Source: Candidatus Woykebacteria bacterium RIFCSPLOWO2_01_FULL_43_14
Lineage (GTDB): Bacteria; Patescibacteriota; Microgenomatia; Woykebacterales; 2-01-FULL-43-14
Assembly: GCA_001816835.1 (NCBI GenBank)
Contig: MHDB01000041.1
Coordinates: forward strand, 1-28,878
DNA length: 28,878 nucleotides
Direction: 5' to 3'
The notes under the pieces are model-generated. The model searched no databases, was not told where the DNA came from, and was given only the letters and a program-made list of their open reading frames with translations. Of the stretch, positions 1 through 6,722 are shown one piece after another (the first letter of the stretch is position 1; each line of letters starts with the position of its first letter). The position numbers were made by a program, and so were the translations under genes.

Positions 1-67
1 GAATGGGTAGAGTCACTCTTATGCGAGCACTTTCATTACACCTATTTCAAAGGAGAAGGTAAAAGAA

Positions 68-99
68 AACCCCGGGTTGTGAAAAAACAAACCGGGGTT
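68..99 (-). terminator. Rho-independent terminator
   Basis: An 8-bp stem, AACCCCGG at 68-75 with CCGGGGTT at 92-99, is followed on the minus strand by a T-rich tail (TTTTCTTTT). It probably ends transcripts coming from the 441-1739 gene or from the structured region 100-440. Confidence 0.6.
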
Positions 100-119
100 C
101 TTATTTGGAACACCTTCTG

Positions 120-186
120 AACACCCCCGGAGTGTTTTCATGCCTTATCAACACCTCATTGTATCCATATACACCTCGGGAGTGTA
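120..186. repeat. Two ACACC/GGTGT-type palindromes
   Basis: AACACCC-CCG-GAGTGTT (120-136) and TACACCT-CGG-GAGTGTA (170-186) have the same design: arms built on ACACC/GTGT with a 3-nt spacer. The first has one imperfect pair, the second two. Better-conserved relatives occur at 4167-4187 and 9216-9234. The function is unknown; an operator or RNA hairpin is possible. Confidence 0.45.
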
Positions 187-440
187 GGTTAGGACCTACA
201 ACTTTTTAGTTGCTTTTTTGACATACTTAGGGTAGAAAGAAGCCGAGGGGGTGACAAGCTGACTTTGCAGGACGCAAGTCACCTCCTCTTTGCTAACCTA
301 ATCTTGGTTTACCTAAGAAGGAACGAATTCCTTCTTAGTATTCTTCCTTCTTCTGTCTTACTACTACTTAAGTCTTTACTCACGGATCAAATAAGACCTT
401 GAAGTCTCTACTCATCAGCACATTAGTGTAAAACAAGCTT

Positions 441-1739
441 CTAACTTTCAACGACCACTGTTCCCAGCTGGAGACAATCCTTGGCGCCATGAATCCTTCG
501 ATCCGGTCGGGCGGTCACTGTCATTTCAGCAATCTTTCTGTGAGCTATATGCATAGTTAAGCGTTTGTAATACTGACCAACCTTATAAGTCCCATCGTCT
601 TCAAAATAAGCGAATCTCTCCGGTTTATTCTCGACCTCTGCCTGTAATACAAAACTGTTCTTGGCTCTCAGCGCCTGGTCAAACGCAACCTCAAAAAGAA
701 CCTCGTCAGAAAACGCAACCCCCTTCATCCCACTGGAAATTCCCTCTTTTAAGACCCATCTCCCGCTCCTTAGAATTGACTTCCAATCAGGATTTCCGAA
801 TCGAGTAACCAAGTAGGTCGCTGGGAGATGATCTCTTACCCTAGCCAAAGCCTCTGTTGAGATTTGGGAAAGCAGAATCGCCTCAATCTCCGGGTCTTTG
901 ATTTCATTAGCTAGCAAAGCCAATACTCCCTTCGATCCTAAGTAAGGTTTCGGTGGTATGAGCAAGTCAATCGTACCCATTCTATACCCATTGATCAGAC
1001 TATCTCTTAATCTGGAATCGTAATACATAGCGGGAAGGTCAACAAATAGTTCAGGCCGTTGACTAGTCCCTGTCTTGTAAAAGTCTAAATCCCAAATATT
1101 AGTAATCGTCACAGGAGCGTCAGGTTCTGAGACCAGCCTTACCCTAACTCCAAGTTTTTCCATCTCCTCTCTAAAGACATGGAACTCAGGAACGTAGAAT
1201 TTCTCGTGCTTCGCCCACACCAAGAACATCTCAGAGTGGCCTTTGCCAGTAATTGCTCCAGCCATCATGGGAGCAACTCCAGGAAAAGTGGTAGCACCAT
1301 GCTCAGCAATAAAAGCTCGCATTCGAGCAGCCAAGGTAGCGTAGCCCATCCCATGTTTGTTATGAGCATCGATCTCGACAATGTAAAACTTCTCATCTGT
1401 CCCTTCAAGCAAATCCACTTTACAAATCAGTGGGTACTGATGCGGGTTTGAAAAAGCGATCTCACTATACTGTTTGGGTAATCCAGCTCGGCAAACTGAA
1501 GCAATATGTGCCCAAGCGCGACTAGTGCCTAAAGTTCCGTGGTTAGAAATACAGGCAACCCTACTCAGTCCTCTTAAACAGTCATGGATTGCGGCTGAGA
1601 GCTTTTCAAGTTCAATTCTTCTAGCCATATCCAACCGGTAGACGTCAGGCGATAAGACAAACCCATGGGTAAGCCGATTTCCTACTGACCATAGGCCCGA
1701 TCCCTCGACAATCTCTTCCAGATCATCTCGTGTAACCAC
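441..1739 (-). CDS. ATP-grasp-like protein of unknown function
   Basis: This is an unassigned protein of about 432 residues. The frame is open further upstream, to a TTG at 1802, but no Shine-Dalgarno site precedes that. A strong AAGGAGG lies inside the frame five bases before a GTG at 1739, which I take as the start; its first residues are then MVTRDDLEEIVEG. The C-terminal half looks like an ATP-grasp fold: WVLKEGISSGMKG resembles the lysine-bearing ATP-binding strand and Gly-rich loop, and the terminal segment with TARPDRRIHG resembles the final nucleotide- and metal-binding strand. The middle has DLPAMYYDSRL. The substrate cannot be deduced. The HAD gene lies just upstream (stop at 1812). 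Confidence that it is a real gene is high; the family call is tentative. Confidence 0.6.
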   Translation of the reverse strand: MVTRDDLEEIVEGSGLWSVGNRLTHGFVLSPDVYRLDMARRIELEKLSAAIHDCLRGLSRVACISNHGTLGTSRAWAHIASVCRAGLPKQYSEIAFSNPHQYPLICKVDLLEGTDEKFYIVEIDAHNKHGMGYATLAARMRAFIAEHGATTFPGVAPMMAGAITGKGHSEMFLVWAKHEKFYVPEFHVFREEMEKLGVRVRLVSEPDAPVTITNIWDLDFYKTGTSQRPELFVDLPAMYYDSRLRDSLINGYRMGTIDLLIPPKPYLGSKGVLALLANEIKDPEIEAILLSQISTEALARVRDHLPATYLVTRFGNPDWKSILRSGRWVLKEGISSGMKGVAFSDEVLFEVAFDQALRAKNSFVLQAEVENKPERFAYFEDDGTYKVGQYYKRLTMHIAHRKIAEMTVTARPDRRIHGAKDCLQLGTVVVES

Positions 1740-1811
1740 TTCTTCCTCCTTGATAACAGAGTCTACTACCCTACAAATTGAGCAGTAGATCGCTGCCATC
1801 AAATTAATTTT

Positions 1812-2246
1812 TTAAGGTGCTATCTTTAGAATTTCCTTTAATGAGAGAATTGTAAAATCAGGTTTTTCCTCGTTTGACTGTGGTTTTTCAACACTAAACT
1901 TACCCAGTTTTAACCAAATAGTTTGAAATCCTAGTATATTTCCAATTTTTATCTCATATCTGACCCTATCCCCAATCACGAAACTGTTAGTTTTATCTGT
2001 ACCCTCAGGGATAACTTTTAGGAAATCCTTCTCAGTCTTCTCTGTCGTAACCACCACATCTTTGAAAAAATGGTCTATCCCCAAACTTTGAAGCTCTTCT
2101 TTTCTCCCTGCTCCGTGGCTTACTATAAAAAGCTCAAACCCCCGCTTCTTAAGTCCCTCTAGAACTTGCGTAGCTCCTTCTAAAAGGGCATCGTTATCTG
2201 GGTCATAAAGTGTTCTAAAGAAATCGAAAATAACAATTTTGGTCAT
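1812..2246 (-). CDS. HAD-superfamily hydrolase-like protein
   Basis: This 144-residue protein has the HAD layout. Motif I is FDFFRTL near residues 7-13, keeping the nucleophile Asp but with a non-acidic residue at the +2 position as in haloacid-dehalogenase-type members. Motif II is the Ser of FIVSHG. A Lys in TEKTEKDF may be motif III, and the acidic motif IV is VIGDRVRYEIKIG. No long cap domain is present, so the substrate is probably not a tiny metabolite, but specificity cannot be read. The ATG is preceded by a strong AAGAAGGAGG, and a CCCC/GGGG hairpin (about 2267-2295) lies just upstream of it. It may be co-transcribed with the ATP-grasp-like gene downstream. Confidence 0.75.
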   Translation of the reverse strand: MTKIVIFDFFRTLYDPDNDALLEGATQVLEGLKKRGFELFIVSHGAGRKEELQSLGIDHFFKDVVVTTEKTEKDFLKVIPEGTDKTNSFVIGDRVRYEIKIGNILGFQTIWLKLGKFSVEKPQSNEEKPDFTILSLKEILKIAP

Positions 2247-2316
2247 AACACCTCCTTCTTAAGCACACCCCACTTCGCATAAAGCTTCGCGGGGTTGTTG
2301 GCAAATATTTGCCAAC

Positions 2317-2340
2317 AAAAAAATCCGCTCATTAGCGGAT
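2317..2340 (-). terminator. Rho-independent terminator of the 2317-2460 unit
   Basis: The stem ATCCGCT/AGCGGAT (2323-2329 with 2334-2340) is followed on the minus strand by seven T residues. A perfect 24-nt palindrome (2295-2318, half-site TTGTTGGCAAAT) directly follows it in the same direction. Confidence 0.7.
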
Positions 2341-2460
2341 CTTGAAACTTTGGTTACGAAATTTAACCGACTAACTTAAACCAAAGCAACACAAAACCCG
2401 CCCTCTAAGGGACGTGGATATGTGTGCCAATAATAGTTTAAGTTGATGAGTAACATCTTG
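2317..2460 (-). ncRNA. Candidate small RNA of about 140 nt
   Basis: A good promoter (2467-2495) and a good terminator (2317-2340) on the same strand enclose about 140 nt without a convincing gene. The transcript would be self-complementary: AACTTAAAC near its 5' end pairs with GTTTAAGTT about 60 nt later (+ strand 2372-2380 and 2436-2444), enclosing a CCCTTAGAGGG hairpin, and GGTTA/TAACC can form a second short stem. The only ORF is 26 codons (ATG near 2449, beginning MLLINLNYYW) without a ribosome site. It could be an sRNA, a 6S-like RNA or a leader; no known family is recognised. Confidence 0.4.
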
Positions 2461-2466
2461 GTTTGG

Positions 2467-2495
2467 ACTTTAACCGAAAAAATCTTTCTTGTCAA
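2467..2495 (-). promoter_or_regulatory. Sigma-70-type promoter
   Basis: On the minus strand the layout is TTGACA (2490-2495), a 17-nt spacer and TAAAGT (2467-2472). It starts just after the terminator of the 2525-2770 gene, so it begins a new unit near 2460. Confidence 0.6.
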
Positions 2496-2511
2496 CCCTG
2501 AAAAAAGAAAG

Positions 2512-2537
2512 GCCCCAGATCTTATCAAGACTGAGGC
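2512..2537 (-). terminator. Terminator overlapping the 2525-2770 stop codon
   Basis: The stem GCCTCAG/CTGGGGC with one G-U pair is followed on the minus strand by TTTCTTTTTTC. The upstream arm lies in the last codons of the gene. Confidence 0.6.
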
Positions 2538-2770
2538 ACAGAAACAATTTCATACTCTAGTAAGCCTGGGTAAGCGTGAATCATAAGTCTCCTGTTTATC
2601 TCCAATATCAGCCGCTCATCGAAGCAGAGATGGCGATAACAATACACAAGATCGGTCATCGACAGCTCGCATAATCTCGTTAACCATTCGTCAGGAATCT
2701 TCCTTCTGGTGGCTAAGGCTTGAAGATAAATAAGCTCATTTATCAAACCTCTCTGTTGTCCCTTAGCCAC
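2525..2770 (-). CDS. Small helical protein of unknown function
   Basis: This 81-residue protein is predicted to be mostly helical and amphipathic, with no recognised motif. It starts at a GTG that overlaps the end of the upstream membrane-protein gene by 8 nt (GTGGCTAA), an arrangement that implies translational coupling; there is no strong ribosome site of its own. It is followed at once by a terminator, so it is the last gene of a two-gene unit. A role connected with the upstream membrane protein is an inference from the overlap alone. Confidence 0.6.
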   Translation of the reverse strand: MAKGQQRGLINELIYLQALATRRKIPDEWLTRLCELSMTDLVYCYRHLCFDERLILEINRRLMIHAYPGLLEYEIVSVPQS

Positions 2771-3245
2771 CGGTTGGTAGCTTTCTAGGCAGAAATAAAT
2801 GAAGTCTTGCCTTCACCAACGGTACAGGCAAGAACGGGCCAATGGTAAATCCTATTAGAGCTAGGCCTGCTACTACCCATTGAGCTCCCGCAAACCACTC
2901 CCAAAGTCCTGGATTGAGTAGGACAAGATAAGAATTAAATACATGCGCCATAGCTAGATAGTTAACACCAAGGTCTTCAGCCAAAGCTGCCCTCGACTTT
3001 TCCGGCTTCCCTCGTCTAGACCACTCCTGACAAATCGTGACCAGGCCATAAGCGGCCAAGAGCTGGACTATGAAACAGACACCCGCGCTTATCATATAAC
3101 GCGTGATATCAGGCCCAAGTCGAAAAGCGCCGAACAGGATCCAAACCGAATAAGCAACCGCAATGTGGTTGCCCTTGGTAAAGGCATAGAACCCTAGCAA
3201 CCTGGGCAAATCCAGGATAGTTGAACGCTCTCCTTTTGTCGTCAT
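2763..3245 (-). CDS. Small multi-pass membrane protein, unknown
   Basis: The protein is about 160 residues from the ATG at 3245. The frame stays open to a GTG at 3290, but a -10-like TACAAT (3279-3284) lies inside that extension, so the shorter form is more likely. Hydrophobic segments around HIAVAYSVWILFGAF, MISAGVCFIVQLLAAYGL, VFNSYLVLLNPGLWEWF and VVAGLALIGFTIGPFL suggest three or four membrane spans, with a basic C-terminus (KARLHLFLPRKL). No family is recognised. A five-codon mini-ORF (3242-3259) with its own AGAGAGGA ends in an ATGA overlap with this start. The gene is divergent from the HIT gene and coupled to 2525-2770. Confidence 0.6.
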   Translation of the reverse strand: MTTKGERSTILDLPRLLGFYAFTKGNHIAVAYSVWILFGAFRLGPDITRYMISAGVCFIVQLLAAYGLVTICQEWSRRGKPEKSRAALAEDLGVNYLAMAHVFNSYLVLLNPGLWEWFAGAQWVVAGLALIGFTIGPFLPVPLVKARLHLFLPRKLPTGG

Positions 3246-3278
3246 AACACTGACTCCATGATCCTCTCTTTCGAGGGT

Positions 3279-3284
3279 ATTGTA
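3279..3284 (-). promoter_or_regulatory. -10 element for the 2525-3245 unit
   Basis: TACAAT on the minus strand lies about 34 nt before the ATG at 3245. The -35 is weak (TCAATT at 3302-3307, spacer 17). It shares the short intergenic region with the HIT promoter on the other strand. Confidence 0.45.
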
Positions 3285-3292
3285 CCACACGC

Positions 3293-3322
3293 TTGCACTT
3301 AAATTGATAATCTGGCTATACT
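3293..3322 (+). promoter_or_regulatory. Promoter of the HIT gene (leaderless)
   Basis: TTGCAC (3293-3298), an 18-nt spacer and TATACT (3317-3322) put the transcription start at about 3329, the first base of the HIT start codon. Confidence 0.6.
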
Positions 3323-3328
3323 AAACTC

Positions 3329-3673
3329 ATGACTGAGTGCATTTTTTGTAAAATCGTCGCGGGTTCTATTCCATCAAAAAAAGTTTACGAGGATGAGCAC
3401 ATCCTGGCTTTTCACACTATGGAGCCTCAAGCTCCAAAACACATTTTAGTGGTCCCCAAAAAACATATTTCCAGGCTAGCAGATGTCGGTGAGGAAAATC
3501 TTGATGAACTAGGACGCTGCCAAGTCGTAGCAGCCAAAATAGCCAAAGATGAAGGCATTGGTGAGGCTTTTCGAGTAGTTATTAATTCAGGAGAAAAGGC
3601 TGGTCAATCAGTATTTCATATCCATTATCATCTCCTTGGCGGATGGGAAAAGACTCCTGACGACTCCTTATAA
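3329..3673 (+). CDS. HIT-family nucleotide hydrolase (Hint/PKCI type)
   Basis: This 114-residue protein is full length for the histidine-triad family. The N-terminus CIFCKIVAGSIPS is typical of Hint proteins and supplies a Cys pair often used for zinc. HILVVPKKHI follows, and the catalytic triad is HIHYHLLGGW near residues 97-106. Members hydrolyse nucleoside phosphoramidates and aminoacyl-adenylates in the cytosol. The start codon is at the predicted transcription start, so the mRNA is likely leaderless. It is one of only two clear plus-strand genes here. Confidence 0.93.
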   Translation: MTECIFCKIVAGSIPSKKVYEDEHILAFHTMEPQAPKHILVVPKKHISRLADVGEENLDELGRCQVVAAKIAKDEGIGEAFRVVINSGEKAGQSVFHIHYHLLGGWEKTPDDSL

Positions 3674-3676
3674 CAT

Positions 3677-3829
3677 ATGCAAACTATACATAAAGGTCGC
3701 TTTACCACTCAAACAGACTCAGATTTTGTCGTCTTCTTAAATAGCTTTACACCCGTTGTGATAACTCCCGAAACAGATACCGCCAAATTAAGATTAAGAA
3801 AACCTTCTTCCAGATTGAAAGAAGGTTAG
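3677..3829 (+). CDS. Possible 50-residue protein after the HIT gene
   Basis: An ATG three bases after the HIT stop opens a 50-codon frame (MQTIHKGRFTTQTDSDF and onward, ending SSRLKEG). The composition is plausible for a short protein and the spacing suggests coupling. It has no ribosome site, its last 27 nt coincide with the terminator of the opposing gene, and it overlaps that gene's stop. It may be a chance ORF. Confidence 0.3.
   Translation: MQTIHKGRFTTQTDSDFVVFLNSFTPVVITPETDTAKLRLRKPSSRLKEG
3801..3827 (-). terminator. Terminator of the 3826-4113 gene
   Basis: A perfect 9-bp stem, AACCTTCTT (3801-3809) with AAGAAGGTT (3819-3827), is followed on the minus strand by TTCTTAATCTT. It overlaps the stop codon of the minus gene by two bases. 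Confidence 0.55.
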
Positions 3830-4113
3830 CTACCTGAGCCTCTGAAATCCCTAACTTTTCTTATAGACATCTCATCCAAACCCAGTTCTTTACAAGCCGA
3901 AGCAAACTCCTCTTCCGGCACTGCCCAGAGAAAATTTTCTTCCGAATCTATAAGCCACCCCGTTCTCAAAAAGTCAGTTATCGCTCCCAGCAAACGCTTC
4001 CTTCTCAGGTCAAGCGTTTCTGGGTCGTTAACTAGTCCAAGATAAAAGGCGTGAGCTCCCCGCCCTCTTTCGGCTAAGACTTCTATAGGTGTGCGTCCTG
4101 AGTTTGAAACCAT
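3826..4113 (-). CDS. Small protein of unknown function
   Basis: This is a soluble 95-residue protein with acidic and basic stretches (LRRKRLLGAI, VPEEEFASACKELGL). No family is recognised. The ATG follows a very strong AAGGAGGGGG. It is a single-gene unit: a perfect 9-bp palindrome (4167-4187) lies about 55 nt upstream and a terminator sits on its stop codon. It has fewer Lys and more Arg and Gly than the neighbouring clpC product. Confidence 0.55.
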   Translation of the reverse strand: MVSNSGRTPIEVLAERGRGAHAFYLGLVNDPETLDLRRKRLLGAITDFLRTGWLIDSEENFLWAVPEEEFASACKELGLDEMSIRKVRDFRGSGS

Positions 4114-4166
4114 GACCCCCTCCTTATAAATAGTTTACACTCTTTTCTAAAATCTGGAAGTCTAGC

Positions 4167-4187
4167 TTCACACCCCAAGGGTGTGAA
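4167..4187. repeat. Perfect ACACCC/GGGTGT palindrome
   Basis: TTCACACCC-CAA-GGGTGTGAA has 9-bp perfect arms and a 3-nt spacer. It lies between the clpC stop and the start of the 3826-4113 gene. There is no T-tract on either side, so it is not an ordinary terminator. The same design recurs at 9216-9234 and, degenerate, at 120-136 and 170-186. Confidence 0.6.
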
Positions 4188-4224
4188 TGTAATATAAAAA
4201 CCTTCCTCTTGTGAGGTGTACTAT

Positions 4225-6645
4225 TTACCGAAAAACTATTTGGTTTTCTTTGAGAGATATCTTGACTGTTCGGTTCTTTTGATAACGACCTTTGAGAATT
4301 TCTTCTGAAAGAGGATCTTCGATATATTCTTGGACCGCCCGGCGCATCGGCCGAGCACCATACTCCTCTGAGTAACCTATGTCCGACAAGTATTCAAAAA
4401 CTTCCTTGCTTACTTCAAGTTTTAGTTTTTTACTAGCCAGTTTTTCTCTGACTTTTTCTAATTCAAGCTTGGCAACACGGTGAATAATTTCCTTACTCAG
4501 CACTTTAAAGATCACTACCTTGTCTAGTCTGTTCAGAAACTCCGGTTTGAAAAAATCCTTGAGTTCGCCCAATAAAGCTTGCTTCATTTTTTCGTGGGAT
4601 TGACCATTGGCATCCAAAGAGCCAAAACCAAGCACGCCTTTTTTGATTAGATGGGCACCCAAATTGGACGTCATAACGATCACCGACTGTCGGAAGTTTA
4701 CTACCCGACCTTTACCGTCAACAAGCTGACCTTCTTCTAACACCTGAAGTAAGTGATTGAAAATATCTGGATGGGCTTTTTCGATTTCATCAAGCAGAAT
4801 TACGCTAAATGGCCGTCGCCTGAGTTTTGTGGTTAGCTCCCCACCTTCCTCATAACCAACATAACCCGGAGGAGCTCCAATCAGCCGTGAAACAGTGTGC
4901 TTTTCGCTAAACTCACTCATGTCAATCCGAATCAAAGCACCAGGATCATCAAACAACAATCTTGCCATTTCTTTGGCCACCAAACTTTTTCCCACACCCG
5001 TCGGGCCTAAGAAAAGGTATGAGCCAAGTGGTCTATTGGGGTCACTCAAACCAACTCGACTACGACGCAAAACCCTGGCTATTTCTTTTACCGCTTCATC
5101 CTGCCCTAGAATGTTCTGCCCTAATTCCTTTTCCAAATTGAGCAACCGCTGTTCTTCGCTAAGACTCAGGTCTCCAGTCGGGATGCCAGTAATCTGGGAA
5201 ACTACGTCCAGAATATCGGAATTGTTGACAATCATGGGCTGATGGACATGGTAGTCTTTTTCGATTAGTTTGGTCAGCCTACCTGAGAGTCTTTTTTCTT
5301 GCTCCCGAACCCGAAGAGCCGCTTCAAAGTTTTCCTGGCGAACCAGATCATTTTTCTGAGCTCTTACTTCTTCCAAAGCCCGTTGAACTTTGAGAGCTGT
5401 AGGTGAGAGCATCCCGGCAGCAATCGCCTTTTTGGAAGCTGCCTCATCAAGCAAATCAATAGCACTATCTGGCAAGTGACGTTCTGTCAGATATCTTTTG
5501 GCCATTCCCACTGCGGTTTCTAACGCGCTGGTTTTGATCTTTAGGCCGTGGAACTGCTCGTATTTATCCTTCACCCCCTGCAGAATTTTGAGAGTAACTT
5601 TGATACTCGGTTCTTCAACAAAAATGGGCTGGAATCTTCGCTCTAGTGCTGCATCTTCTTCCACAAATTTGGAGTATTCGTCAGAAGTCGTTGCGCCTAT
5701 AACCCTAATTTCCCCCCTGGAAAGAGCGGGCTTTAGGATATTAGCTGCGTCCATGGAGCCTCCACCCGCACCTCCCGCACCCACAAGGGTGTGAAGCTCA
5801 TCGATGAAGGTAATGACATTTTTGGCTTCCCTCACTTCGTCTAGTAACCCTACTAAGCGCTCTTCAAAATCCCCACGAAAGCGGGTTCCAGCCACAACTG
5901 AGGAAAGATCAAGGTTGATGATCCGATAGTTGAAAAATTTCTTGGGTACTTCTTTCTTAACAATTTTTTGGGCTAGACCTTCGATGATTGCCGTCTTCCC
6001 TACGCCAGCCTCACCCAGCAAGACTGGATTGTTTTTGGAACGTCGGCCCAAAACCAAAAGACACCGGTTTATCTCCGTATCCCGGCCAATCACAGGATCT
6101 AGGTAACCATGCCTAGCCATAGCTGTAAGGTCACGGCCGTACTGGTTCAGCAGTGGGGTGTCGTTATTCTTTTCGCTAAGGATTGGGAGAGAAGAATCAG
6201 GATAGGTCGCAACTTGTTCCATTTTGGTCCTAATAGCTTCAAAAGTAAGTCCGTACGAGCGTAAAATATGGCTGGCAACACCTGAAGAAGTTTTGCTCAA
6301 ACCCCAAAGAATATGTTCAGTACCGATGTAGGAATGTCCCGAGATATAAGCACACAAAGCCGCGTTACTCAAGGACTCTTGCGTTGCTTCGCTAAACCCT
6401 GCCTGGCTAAAACTAAACTCCCCGGCAGTGGTGGAGGTCAAGATCATTTCTCTTACGCGCTCATTATCGATTTTAAAACTGCGCAAAATCTTGGCAGCAA
6501 CACCCTCATCGTCCTGGAGTATCCCCAAAAGTAAATGCTCGGTGTCGACCATAGGCGAGCCGAGAGACCTCGCTTCTTCAATTGCGACAGCAATCACTTT
6601 TTTGGCCCGAGTTGTAAATTTTTCCGTTAAGCGCGATTCCGACAT
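4225..6645 (-). CDS. clpC: ClpC-type AAA+ chaperone/unfoldase
   Basis: This 806-residue ATPase unfolds proteins for the ClpP protease or refolds aggregates. The order is: two Clp_N repeats (about residues 1-145, each with a TEHLLLG or TEHILWG signature), AAA-1 with Walker A GEAGVGKTA and Walker B FIDELHTLVG, a UVR-type coiled segment (about 420-460, ENFEAALRVREQEKRL), and AAA-2 with GPTGVGKS and VILLDEIEKAHPD. The short M region plus UVR motif fits ClpC rather than ClpB. The length is normal and all nucleotide-binding motifs are intact. A -10-like TATAAC (6654-6659) ends 8 nt before the ATG and no ribosome site is visible, so the mRNA may be near-leaderless. No CIRCE or CtsR site was seen. 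It lies downstream of the S1 gene on the same strand. Confidence 0.95.
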   Translation of the reverse strand: MSESRLTEKFTTRAKKVIAVAIEEARSLGSPMVDTEHLLLGILQDDEGVAAKILRSFKIDNERVREMILTSTTAGEFSFSQAGFSEATQESLSNAALCAYISGHSYIGTEHILWGLSKTSSGVASHILRSYGLTFEAIRTKMEQVATYPDSSLPILSEKNNDTPLLNQYGRDLTAMARHGYLDPVIGRDTEINRCLLVLGRRSKNNPVLLGEAGVGKTAIIEGLAQKIVKKEVPKKFFNYRIINLDLSSVVAGTRFRGDFEERLVGLLDEVREAKNVITFIDELHTLVGAGGAGGGSMDAANILKPALSRGEIRVIGATTSDEYSKFVEEDAALERRFQPIFVEEPSIKVTLKILQGVKDKYEQFHGLKIKTSALETAVGMAKRYLTERHLPDSAIDLLDEAASKKAIAAGMLSPTALKVQRALEEVRAQKNDLVRQENFEAALRVREQEKRLSGRLTKLIEKDYHVHQPMIVNNSDILDVVSQITGIPTGDLSLSEEQRLLNLEKELGQNILGQDEAVKEIARVLRRSRVGLSDPNRPLGSYLFLGPTGVGKSLVAKEMARLLFDDPGALIRIDMSEFSEKHTVSRLIGAPPGYVGYEEGGELTTKLRRRPFSVILLDEIEKAHPDIFNHLLQVLEEGQLVDGKGRVVNFRQSVIVMTSNLGAHLIKKGVLGFGSLDANGQSHEKMKQALLGELKDFFKPEFLNRLDKVVIFKVLSKEIIHRVAKLELEKVREKLASKKLKLEVSKEVFEYLSDIGYSEEYGARPMRRAVQEYIEDPLSEEILKGRYQKNRTVKISLKENQIVFR

Positions 6646-6722
6646 AAACTTAGGTTATAGTTTGTAGGTTTTAGGTTACAGCTAGTTCTCCCACAACCTA
6701 CCACCTAAAACCTGGCGAAAAG
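6646..6722 (-). promoter_or_regulatory. clpC promoter region with an inverted repeat
   Basis: The 77-nt gap between the S1 stop and the clpC start holds an 11-bp inverted repeat (AGGTTTTAGGT near 6665-6675 with ACCTAAAACCT near 6703-6713) and then a -10-like TATAAC (minus strand, 6654-6659). The hairpin may attenuate read-through from the S1 gene or act as a regulatory site. It has no T-tract after it. Confidence 0.4.

Larger units (their letters stand above)
1..440. other. Non-coding stretch with several hairpins
   Basis: No convincing ORF is seen on either strand. The stretch lies downstream of the ATP-grasp-like gene. It holds a perfect 11-bp hairpin at 313-338 (arm CTAAGAAGGAA, loop CGAA), and a long imperfect inverted repeat at 245-255/278-288 (GAGGGGGTGAC and GTCACCTCCTC) that contains an inner TTGC/GCAA stem. 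Read on the minus strand, that repeat would pair a strong Shine-Dalgarno-like GAGGAGG. Two ACACC-type palindromes lie at 120-136 and 170-186, and a terminator at 68-99. It could be a structured 3' UTR or a small RNA; no family is recognised. Confidence 0.5.

Noticed and set aside
4895..5242. Plus-strand ORFs within clpC (also at 5498-5794, 6313-6667)
   Set aside because: Shadows of the ClpC coding sequence, whose motifs are intact on the minus strand.
6646..6722. CIRCE or CtsR operator upstream of clpC
   Set aside because: The inverted repeat there (AGGTTTTAGGT) matches neither TTAGCACTC-N9-GAGTGCTAA nor GGTCAAA repeats.
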